From Paraburkholderia caballeronis (GTDB taxonomy: Bacteria > Pseudomonadota > Gammaproteobacteria > Burkholderiales > Burkholderiaceae), in NCBI RefSeq assembly GCF_900104845.1, contig NZ_FNSR01000001.1:1798001-1862000 (forward strand): DNA of 64,000 nucleotides, in the 5' to 3' direction. The notes below the pieces were generated by a model. It did no database searches. It had not been told where the DNA came from and saw nothing but the letters and a program-made list of their open reading frames with translations. Position 1 is the stretch's first letter, and every line of letters begins with the position of its first letter. A program made the translations under genes and the position numbers. This document shows positions 55,116-64,000 of this stretch, in pieces.

Positions 55116-56288
55116 ATGGCGGCGCTGCAAACCCGTCCCCTGCGCATCGCGATGGTCGCCGGCGAGCCGTCCGGCGATCTGCTCGCCGCGTCGCTGCTCA
55201 CCGGCCTCGCGGGCCGTCTGCCGGACACCACGCAGTACTACGGGATCGGCGGTCCGCGCATGGCGGCCGTCGGCTTCGACGCGCACTGGCCGATGGAGAA
55301 GCTGACGGTGCGCGGCTACGTCGAGGCGCTGCGGCACATCCCGGAGATCCTCGGCATCCGCAACGAACTGAAGCGGCAGCTGCTCGCGGACCCGCCCGAT
55401 GCGTTCGTCGGCGTCGATGCGCCGGACTTCAACTTCGGCCTCGAACATCCGCTGCGCGACTCCGGCATCCCGACGATCCACTTCGTGTGCCCGTCGATCT
55501 GGGCGTGGCGCGGCGGCCGCATCAAGAAGATCGCGAAGGCGGTCGATCACATGCTGTGCGTGTTCCCGTTCGAGACCGCGATTCTCGAAAAGGCGGGCGT
55601 CGCGGCGTCGTACGTCGGCCATCCGCTCGCGGACGAGATTCCGCTCGTGCCGGACATGCCCGGCGCGCGCCGCGCGCTCGGGCTGCCGGACAGCGGCCCG
55701 GTGATCGCGGTGCTGCCGGGCAGCCGCCGCTCGGAGATCGAACTGATCGGCCCGACGTTCTTCGACGCGATGCAGGTGATGCAGCAGCGCGAGCCGGGGC
55801 TGCGTTTCGTGATGCCGGCCGCGACGCCGGCGTTGCGCGCGCAGTTGCAGACGCTCGTGGACCGGCATCCGGGCCTCGCGCTGACGATTACCGACGGCGG
55901 CGCGCAGCTCGCGATGACGGCCGCCGACGCGATCCTCGTGAAGAGCGGCACCGTCACGCTCGAAGCGGCGCTGCTGAAGAAGCCGATGGTGATCTCGTAC
56001 AAGGTGCCGTGGCTGACCGGGCAGATCATGCGGCGGCAGGGGTATCTGCCGTACGTTGGGCTGCCGAACATTCTTGCGGGCCGTTTCGTCGTGCCGGAGA
56101 TCCTGCAGCACTTCGCGACGCCGGAGGCGCTCGCGGACGCCACGCTCACGCAGTTGCACGACGAAGCGAACCGACGCACGCTGACCGAAATCTTCACGGA
56201 CATGCACCACGCGCTGCGGCAGAACACGTCGCAGCGGTCGGCGGAAGTGGTCGCGGAGGTCGTCGAACGCCGCAGGAGGCGGACATGA
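55116..56288 (+). CDS. lpxB: Lipid-A-disaccharide synthase
   Basis: GT19 glycosyltransferase joining UDP-2,3-diacylglucosamine and lipid [17 protein letters not shown] at the start, [18 protein letters not shown] and [12 protein letters not shown] are the family motifs. 390 residues. Its stop overlaps the rnhB start by four bases. Confidence 0.96.
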   Translation: MAALQTRPLRIAMVAGEPSGDLLAASLLTGLAGRLPDTTQYYGIGGPRMAAVGFDAHWPMEKLTVRGYVEALRHIPEILGIRNELKRQLLADPPDAFVGVDAPDFNFGLEHPLRDSGIPTIHFVCPSIWAWRGGRIKKIAKAVDHMLCVFPFETAILEKAGVAASYVGHPLADEIPLVPDMPGARRALGLPDSGPVIAVLPGSRRSEIELIGPTFFDAMQVMQQREPGLRFVMPAATPALRAQLQTLVDRHPGLALTITDGGAQLAMTAADAILVKSGTVTLEAALLKKPMVISYKVPWLTGQIMRRQGYLPYVGLPNILAGRFVVPEILQHFATPEALADATLTQLHDEANRRTLTEIFTDMHHALRQNTSQRSAEVVAEVVERRRRRT

Positions 56289-57040
56289 CCGACAGCGCGC
56301 CGAAGCGCGAGCGGGCGGCAAAGCAACCCGCGAAGCAACGCGTAAAGCGGCCGAGCGCTCCGCAGCCGGGCCTCGCGTTCGATGCGCCGGACGAGATCGT
56401 CTGCGGCGTCGACGAGGCCGGGCGCGGGCCGCTTGCGGGGCCGGTCGTCGCGGCGGCGGTGATCCTCGATCCGGCGCGGCCGATCGTCGGTCTCGACGAC
56501 TCGAAGGCGTTGAGCGCGAAGAAGCGCGACGCGCTGTACGAACTGATCGTCGAGCGTTCGATCGCGTACTGCGTCGCGTCCGCGTCGGTCGACGAGATCG
56601 ACACGCTGAACATCCTGCACGCGACGATGCTCGCGATGCGCCGCGCGGTCGAAGGGCTGCGCGTGACGCCGACGCTCGCGAAGATCGACGGCAACCGCTG
56701 CCCGGTGCTCGCGGTGCGCAGCGAGGCGGTGATCGGCGGCGACGCGCTGGTGCCGTGCATCTCGGCCGCGTCGATTCTCGCGAAGGTCACGCGCGACCGG
56801 ATGCTGCTCGAACTGCATCAGACGTTCCCCGCGTACGGTTTCGACGCGCACGCGGGTTACGGCACGCCGCAGCACCTGGCCGCGCTGCGCGCGCATGGGC
56901 CTTGCGAGCATCATCGGCGCTCGTTCGCGCCGGTGCGCGACGCCTATGCGCTGCACGGGCTGACGTTGCCGGGTCGCGTGCTGGCGTCCGGTGTTACGTC
57001 ACACGACGGCGCCGGCGACGACGCGTTCGCGCCGGCCTGA
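56285..57040 (+). CDS. rnhB: Ribonuclease HII
   Basis: Cleaves RNA in RNA-DNA hybrids and single ribonucleotides. Metal-binding Asp/Glu in [16 protein letters not shown], with [10 protein letters not shown] and the later [14 protein letters not shown]. 251 residues, with a Lys-rich extension of about 35 residues at the front not found in E. coli RnhB (198). ATGA overlap with lpxB; lpxB-rnhB order is conserved in proteobacteria. Confidence 0.95.
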   Translation: MTDSAPKRERAAKQPAKQRVKRPSAPQPGLAFDAPDEIVCGVDEAGRGPLAGPVVAAAVILDPARPIVGLDDSKALSAKKRDALYELIVERSIAYCVASASVDEIDTLNILHATMLAMRRAVEGLRVTPTLAKIDGNRCPVLAVRSEAVIGGDALVPCISAASILAKVTRDRMLLELHQTFPAYGFDAHAGYGTPQHLAALRAHGPCEHHRRSFAPVRDAYALHGLTLPGRVLASGVTSHDGAGDDAFAPA

Positions 57041-57117
57041 TACGTCGTTTTCGTTTCATCCGGCGCTCGCGCGATGCGGCGCCGATTCCCGTTTCCCCGA
57101 TCCAGGTTCAGCCGCCC

Positions 57118-57903
57118 GTGAAAGCCATTACCTCGCGCGACAATCCGCTGTACAAGCGCCTGAAGGCGCTGGCCGGCTCGACGCATCAGCAGCGCAGGAG
57201 CGGTCAGGCGCTGCTCGAAGGGTTCCATCTCGCGAGCGCGTGGCTCGACGGCGGCGCGCAGCCCGAACTGTGCGTCGTCACCGACGGCGCGCTCGCGCAC
57301 GACGAGGCGCAGACGATCGTCGCGCGGATCGACGGCCAGCGCGTGGTCATGCTGCCGGATGCGCTGTTCGGCCAGCTTTCGAACGTCGTGCACGGCGTCG
57401 GGCTGCTGCTGCTGGTCGATACGCCGGAACCCGCGTTGCCGCCGCGCGTCGCGGACACCTGCGTGGTGCTCGACGGCGTGCAGGACGCGGGCAACGTCGG
57501 TTCGATCCTGCGCAGCGCGGCGGCGGCCGGCATCGACAAGGTGTTCTGCACGCCCGGCACCGCGCACGCGTGGTCGTCGAAGGTGCTGCGCTCCGCGATG
57601 GGCGCACATTTTCTGCTGAACGTGTTCGAGAACGTCGAGCCGGCGGCGCTGCTCGACAGCCTCGCGGCGCCGGTCGTGATCACCGATTCGCACGGCGCGC
57701 AGCCGGTCGACGACTGCGACCTGACCGGCGCGGTCGCGTGGGTGTTCGGCAACGAAGGGGCGGGCGTGTCGCAGGTATGGCGCGACGCGGCCGCGCATCG
57801 GGTGACGATTCCGCAGCCGGGCGGGATGGAGTCGCTGAACGTCGCCGCGGCCGCCGCGGTGTGTCTGTTCGAGCAGGTCCGGCAGCAGCGCCGCGCGCGC
57901 TGA
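57118..57903 (+). CDS. SpoU/TrmH-family RNA 2'-O-methyltransferase
   Basis: SPOUT-fold, SAM-dependent ribose methyltransferase for rRNA or tRNA. The three motifs are VLDGVQDAGNVGSILRSA, VFGNEGAGV and IPQPGGMESLNVAAAAAV, with an N-terminal substrate-binding domain (KAITSRDNPLYKRLKALAGS). 261 residues, GTG start at 57118. Similar to RlmB/TsnR-like members, but the target nucleotide is not predictable. Convergent with ppsR. Confidence 0.92.
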   Translation: MKAITSRDNPLYKRLKALAGSTHQQRRSGQALLEGFHLASAWLDGGAQPELCVVTDGALAHDEAQTIVARIDGQRVVMLPDALFGQLSNVVHGVGLLLLVDTPEPALPPRVADTCVVLDGVQDAGNVGSILRSAAAAGIDKVFCTPGTAHAWSSKVLRSAMGAHFLLNVFENVEPAALLDSLAAPVVITDSHGAQPVDDCDLTGAVAWVFGNEGAGVSQVWRDAAAHRVTIPQPGGMESLNVAAAAAVCLFEQVRQQRRAR

Positions 57904-57952
57904 CCGGCCGCAGCCGCTTTGCGCTCACGGCGCGATGGGCGGGGAAGCCGCG

Positions 57953-58768
57953 TCAGTACGGCGGCTTGTCCATGCGGATTTCCTGCAGGATCGTCGTCGC
58001 GATCTCCTCGATCGACTTGTGTGTCGACGACAGCCACTTGATCCCTTCGCGCCGCATCATCGTTTCCGCTTCGTTGATCTCGTAGCGGCAGTTCTCGATT
58101 GCCGCGTATTTGCTGCCGGGCCGCCGCTCGTTGCGGATCTCGGAGAGCCGTTGCGCGTCGATCGACAGGCCGAACAGCTTCGACCGATGCTCGATCAGCG
58201 GCGTCGGCAGCTTGCCGCGCTCGAAGTCGTCCGGAATCAGCGGGTAGTTCGCGGCCTTCACGCCGTACTGCATCGCGAGGTACAGGCTCGTCGGCGTCTT
58301 GCCGCTGCGCGACACGCCGACGAGGATCACGTCCGCGTCCACGAGATTGCGGTTCGATTGACCGTCGTCGTGCGCGAGCGAGAAGTTGATCGCCTCGATC
58401 CGGTTCTTGTACTCCTCGGTGTCCGCGTTCTGGTGCACGCGGCCCATCGCATGGCTCGACTTGACGTCCAGCTCCTGTTCGAGCGGCTCGACGAAGGTCT
58501 GGAACATGTCGAGCACGAGCGCGTTCGAGCGCTTCACGACTTCGTTCGACTGGCTGTCGACGAGCGTCGTGAACACGATCGGGCGGCGTCCTTCCTGCAC
58601 GGCCGCGTCGTTGATCTTGTCGACGGTCACATAGGCCTTGTCCATCGAATCGACGAACGGCACGCGCACGAGGCGGAATTTCTGGTCGAACTGCGACAGG
58701 ATCGAATGCGCGAACGTTTCGGCAGTGATCCCGGTACCGTCGGAGACGATGAATACGGTGGGCGGCAT
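57953..58768 (-). CDS. ppsR: PEP synthetase regulatory protein PpsR (bifunctional kinase/pyrophosphorylase)
   Basis: Inactivates and reactivates PEP synthase by ADP-dependent phosphorylation and Pi-dependent dephosphorylation of a Thr next to its catalytic His. 271 residues; N-terminal VFIVSDGTGITAETFAHSIL and P-loop GVSRSGKT at 151-158. ATG at 58768 chosen to match the family start; an upstream extension is not supported. Divergent from its target ppsA, confirming the pairing. Confidence 0.95.
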   Translation of the reverse strand: MPPTVFIVSDGTGITAETFAHSILSQFDQKFRLVRVPFVDSMDKAYVTVDKINDAAVQEGRRPIVFTTLVDSQSNEVVKRSNALVLDMFQTFVEPLEQELDVKSSHAMGRVHQNADTEEYKNRIEAINFSLAHDDGQSNRNLVDADVILVGVSRSGKTPTSLYLAMQYGVKAANYPLIPDDFERGKLPTPLIEHRSKLFGLSIDAQRLSEIRNERRPGSKYAAIENCRYEINEAETMMRREGIKWLSSTHKSIEEIATTILQEIRMDKPPY

Positions 58769-59159
58769 CGGTGGCAGGCTGGAAAGGGCGCGCGTCGGCG
58801 CACAAAAGGGGCGCGAAGGGCCGGGATGCGCCGCTTTGGGGCGCGATTCGGGCCGGCTGCGACATTTTCTGGAGTCGGCACGGTAGAATAGCGGCAACCT
58901 GTTCGATAAGCAATTGCAGTGAAACCTCGCCGAACCGGCGTCGATTGTGGCGCGTTCGGGCGAATTCCGCGGCGATTTCGTTCAACATCGTGCAAACGCG
59001 CGCTTCTTCGGGCTTTTGTCCTGCGTGTGCGGCCGGTCTTTCCGGTCTCGCGATTGCTTCTCAAACAGGTTGCGCAAGACGCGGATTCGCTCCCCATGGG
59101 CGGCCCGCGTCCGAGCCCACTTGCGCAATCGTGGATTTTTTTCACACTTAGGGGCTTGT
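58769..59159. promoter_or_regulatory. Divergent ppsR-ppsA control region
   Basis: 391 bases with no credible gene. For ppsA a TAGAAT at 58884-58889 could be a -10 but its -35 (TGCGAC, 20 bases away) is poor; AGGGG before the ppsA ATG (near 59150) is its ribosome site. The stretch 59134-59142 is a T-rich run. No operator is recognised. Confidence 0.4.
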
Positions 59160-61559
<2,400 letters not shown>

Positions 61560-61565
61560 GCCACG

Positions 61566-61601
61566 ACGAACCGCGCGCTGGGCAACCGGCGCGCGGTTCG
61601 T
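61566..61601 (+). terminator. 13-bp hairpin after ppsA
   Basis: ACGAACCGCGCGC (61566-61578), loop of ten, GCGCGCGGTTCGT (61589-61601), perfect, seven bases after the ppsA stop. It lacks a T tract; the next hairpin (61669-61693) has one. Confidence 0.6.
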
Positions 61602-61668
61602 GAGGCGCTTGGCCGCATGATGGCGTTGCGGCACGCCGGTCGCGAAAAAAGTGTCAGCTTCGTGCTAT

Positions 61669-61697
61669 AACACCCCGGTCAAGCCGGGGTGTTTTGC
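61669..61697 (+). terminator. Rho-independent terminator just before nfeD
   Basis: AACACCCCGG-TCAAG-CCGGGGTGTT followed by TTGCTTT. The ten-base stem is perfect. It lies only 15 bases before the chosen nfeD GTG, so nfeD expression must depend on read-through or the terminator is an attenuator. A TATAAC at 61666-61671 overlaps its first arm. Confidence 0.75.
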
Positions 61698-61711
61698 TTT
61701 GGGAGAGCGAC

Positions 61712-62173
61712 GTGGGACCACACGGGTTGTTCTGGTGGGTCGGCGCGGGCGTGCTGGTGATCGCCGAACTGATGACGGGCACGTTCTATCTGCTGATGAT
61801 CGCGCTCGGTTTCGTCGCGGGGCTGATCGCGTATGCGTTCGACGCACCGCTCGATCTGCAACTGGCGATCGCCGCGGCGGTCGCGTTCGTCGCGCTGCTG
61901 GTGTTGCGGCGCGTGCGGTTCAGCCGGCGGCGTCGCGGGCTCGACGTGTCGCGCGACCCCGACGTGAATCTCGACATCGGCTCGACGCTGACCGTTTCCG
62001 GCTGGCATGACGGCCGTTCGCGCGCGATGTATCGCGGCGCCGAATGGGACGTCGAACTGGCGCCCGGCGAGCCCGACGACGCGCCGCTCTATGAAATCAC
62101 CGCATTGCGCGGCAACAGCCTGATCGTCGCGGCGAAAAAGCCGCCGCGCACGGCCGGCGCGCGCGACGCGTGA
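61712..62173 (+). CDS. NfeD-like membrane protein
   Basis: Small membrane partner of SPFH proteins. 153 residues: two to three hydrophobic helices (about residues 6-28, 30-50 and 52-68), then a C-terminal OB-fold (GSTLTVSGWHDGRSRAMYRG). GTG at 61712 preceded by GGGAGAGC; a TTG at 61694 would add six residues. Its stop is 50 bases before the SPFH gene, its usual neighbour. Confidence 0.9.
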   Translation: MGPHGLFWWVGAGVLVIAELMTGTFYLLMIALGFVAGLIAYAFDAPLDLQLAIAAAVAFVALLVLRRVRFSRRRRGLDVSRDPDVNLDIGSTLTVSGWHDGRSRAMYRGAEWDVELAPGEPDDAPLYEITALRGNSLIVAAKKPPRTAGARDA

Positions 62174-62223
62174 CACCCGGCGCGCATGCCGTGCGCGCCG
62201 AACGACTCGAAGGAGGCCTCGTC

Positions 62224-63189
62224 ATGCAAGTTCCCATCGTCGGCGCGATTCTGCTCGTGATCGTGATCGTGCTGGTCGCGCAGACCGTGAAGATCGTGCC
62301 GCAGCAGCACGCGTGGGTCGTCGAGCGGCTCGGCCGCTATCATGCGACGCTCACGCCCGGTCTGACGATCGTGCTGCCGTTCGTCGATCGCGTCGCGTAC
62401 AAGCACGTGCTGAAGGAGATTCCGCTCGACGTGCCGAGTCAGATCTGCATCACGCGCGACAACACGCAGTTGCAGGTGGACGGCGTGCTGTACTTTCAGG
62501 TCACCGATCCGATGAAGGCATCGTATGGATCGAGCAACTTCGTGTTCGCGATCACGCAGTTGTCGCAGACGACGCTGCGCTCGGTGATCGGCCGGCTCGA
62601 ACTCGACAAGACGTTCGAGGAGCGCGACTTCATCAATCACAGCATCGTGTCGTCGCTCGACCAGGCCGCGTCGAACTGGGGCGTGAAGGTGCTGCGCTAC
62701 GAGATCAAGGACCTGACGCCGCCGAAGGAGATCCTGCACGCGATGCAGGCGCAGATCACCGCGGAGCGCGAGAAGCGCGCACTGATCGCCGCGTCCGAAG
62801 GGCGCAAGCAGGAGCAGATCAATCTGGCGGCCGGCGCGCGCGAGGCCGCGATCCAGAAGTCCGAAGGCGAGCGGCAGGCGGCGATCAACCAGGCGCAGGG
62901 GCAGGCGTCCGCGATTCTGACGGTGGCCGACGCGAATGCGGAGGCGATTCGCAAGATCGCGGCGTCGATCCAGTCGCAGGGCGGCATGGACGCGGTGAAC
63001 CTGAAGGTCGCCGAACAGTATGTGAATGCGTTCGGCAATCTCGCGAAGCAGGGGAATACGCTGATCGTGCCCGGCGACATGGCCGACCTGAGCACGATGA
63101 TCGCGTCTGCGTTGACGATCGTGAATCGCACGGGTGCGCGCGAAGCGATCGTGCGGCCCGCGCCGGGCGCGGAGACGAGGGGCGGGTGA
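62224..63189 (+). CDS. qmcA: SPFH/stomatin-family protein (QmcA-like)
   Basis: Inner-membrane scaffold of 321 residues forming large oligomeric cages in membrane microdomains. N-terminal membrane segment (residues about 4-22: IVGAILLVIVIVLVAQTV), SPFH domain (VERLGRYHATLTPGLTIVLP), then an Ala/Glu-rich coiled coil (AREAAIQKSEGERQAAINQA). ATG at 62224 with AAGGAGG upstream. NfeD and this family act together; the process they serve is unclear. Confidence 0.9.
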   Translation: MQVPIVGAILLVIVIVLVAQTVKIVPQQHAWVVERLGRYHATLTPGLTIVLPFVDRVAYKHVLKEIPLDVPSQICITRDNTQLQVDGVLYFQVTDPMKASYGSSNFVFAITQLSQTTLRSVIGRLELDKTFEERDFINHSIVSSLDQAASNWGVKVLRYEIKDLTPPKEILHAMQAQITAEREKRALIAASEGRKQEQINLAAGAREAAIQKSEGERQAAINQAQGQASAILTVADANAEAIRKIAASIQSQGGMDAVNLKVAEQYVNAFGNLAKQGNTLIVPGDMADLSTMIASALTIVNRTGAREAIVRPAPGAETRGG

Positions 63190-63253
63190 CGAACGGTCGT
63201 GCGGCAAGTCCGGCTTGCGCCGGACTGTCGCGGACGTCAGGGGGCAGGACGCG

Positions 63254-63700
63254 TCAGGTCGGCGAGCGCATCAGGCGCGCTTTTTCGCGCTCCCAGTCGC
63301 GTTTCTTCTCGGTTTCGCGCTTGTCGTGCTGCTTCTTGCCCTTCGCGAGCCCGACTTCGCACTTCACGCGCCCGCCCTTGTAGTGGAAGTTCAGCGGCAC
63401 GAGTGTGTAACCGCGCTGCTCGACCTTGCCGATCAGCTTGTGGATTTCGGTCTTGTGCAGCAGCAGCTTGCGCGTGCGCACCGGGTCCGGCTTCACGTGC
63501 GTCGACGCTTCCGGCAGCGGGCTGATGTGCGCGCCGATCAGGAACAGCTCGCCGTCGCGGATCACGACGTAACCTTCCTTGATCTGCCCGCGGCCCGCGC
63601 GCAACGCCTTGACCTCCCACCCTTCGAGCACGAGCCCCGCTTCATGGCGTTCTTCGATGAAGTAATCGAAGAATGCTTTTCTGTTGTCGATGATGCTCAT
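63254..63700 (-). CDS. smpB: SsrA-binding protein SmpB
   Basis: Binds tmRNA and brings it to stalled ribosomes. 148 residues: beta-barrel core ([36 protein letters not shown]) and the basic C-terminal tail [20 protein letters not shown]. The ssrA gene is not in the window. Divergent from ratA, an order shared by many proteobacteria. Confidence 0.97.
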   Translation of the reverse strand: MSIIDNRKAFFDYFIEERHEAGLVLEGWEVKALRAGRGQIKEGYVVIRDGELFLIGAHISPLPEASTHVKPDPVRTRKLLLHKTEIHKLIGKVEQRGYTLVPLNFHYKGGRVKCEVGLAKGKKQHDKRETEKKRDWEREKARLMRSPT

Positions 63701-63801
63701 AGGAAATGGAAAAGGTCCAACTCGTTTAAAATCACGATTTTAGCAAAGCGGGCGTCCAAAAGCCCGCTGTGCTTCCACTCCTGCAACGCGTTGCGCAGCT
63801 T

Positions 63802-64000
63802 ATGGCGGATGTCCAGAAAACCGTGTTGATTCGCCATTCGGCGGAACAGATGTTCGACCTCGTCACCGACGTTGCCGACTACCCCAACTTCCTGCCGTGG
63901 TGCGGCGGCGTCGAGATTCGCCGCCAGGACGAAAACGGGATGGAGGCGAGGATCGACATCAATTTCAAGGGGATCAAGCAGCACTTCGCGACCCGCAACT
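63802..64000 (+). CDS. ratA: RatA/coenzyme Q-binding START-like protein, cut by the window end
   Basis: The first 66 residues are present: MADVQKTVLIRHSAEQMFDL, then VTDVADYPNFLPWCGGVEIR. This is the polyketide-cyclase/START domain of the RatA (YfjG) family, which in different species binds ubiquinone (Coq10-like) or blocks ribosome subunit joining. Next to smpB, as in E. coli. Which function applies here cannot be told. Confidence 0.9.
   Translation, partial: MADVQKTVLIRHSAEQMFDLVTDVADYPNFLPWCGGVEIRRQDENGMEARIDINFKGIKQHFATRN

Overview
This window is about 64 kb of chromosomal core from a GC-rich beta-proteobacterium, almost certainly Burkholderia sensu lato. The evidence is strong G/C preference at third codon positions, the gene orders rpsB-tsf-pyrH-frr-uppS-cdsA-dxr-rseP-bamA-skp-lpxD-fabZ-lpxA-lpxB-rnhB and smc-zipA-ligA-def, isocitrate lyase next to a universal stress protein, and a small DUF2866-like orphan. 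I see no insertion sequence, prophage, CRISPR array, tRNA or rRNA. The species call is inference from gene order and composition.

Layout. 1-4.4 kb: a leftward gene start cut by the edge, a haloacid dehalogenase divergent from a LysR regulator, a broken universal stress gene, and isocitrate lyase aceA. 4.4-7 kb: an RhlE-type DEAD-box helicase with a disordered Gly/Arg tail, and an acyl-CoA-binding protein. 7-10.5 kb: a tightly overlapping unit tsaB-rimI-uracil-DNA glycosylase-DUF1853. 10.5-15.8 kb: lplT-thiD (leftward), divergent from alr-radA, then a DUF2866-like gene. 15.8-22 kb: CaiB-type CoA transferase and ABC-F ATPase (leftward), glutathione peroxidase, cardiolipin synthase. 21-26 kb: lysine/peptidoglycan precursor genes dapC-dapD-arsC-like-dapE plus prmB (leftward). 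26-35 kb: EamA exporter, smc, zipA, ligA, def. 35-41 kb: an RluF-type pseudouridine synthase with a 37-residue tandem repeat, glnD, map (leftward). 41-57 kb: translation, isoprenoid, phospholipid and lipid A genes, ending in rnhB and a SpoU methyltransferase. 58-64 kb: ppsR divergent from ppsA, then nfeD-qmcA, and smpB divergent from ratA (cut by the right edge).

How it fits together. The 41-57 kb block couples ribosome components (S2, EF-Ts, RRF) with UMP kinase and with envelope building: undecaprenyl-PP carrier, CDP-diacylglycerol, MEP-pathway isoprenoids, outer-membrane protein assembly (BamA, Skp), the RseP stress protease, and the lipid A acylation steps. The dap genes supply meso-diaminopimelate; alr supplies D-alanine. 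aceA and ppsA/ppsR control carbon flow between acetyl-CoA, glyoxylate and gluconeogenesis.

Most genes are ordinary housekeeping. The observations I would check first are: the long rpsB leader with two mutually exclusive (or pseudoknotted) helices; the recently duplicated in-frame repeat in the pseudouridine synthase; the DUF1853 protein coupled to uracil-DNA glycosylase, with a nuclease-like Asp/Glu/Lys pattern; the frameshifted universal stress gene; and several long perfect hairpins in operon spacers. I did not find a convincing entirely new system.
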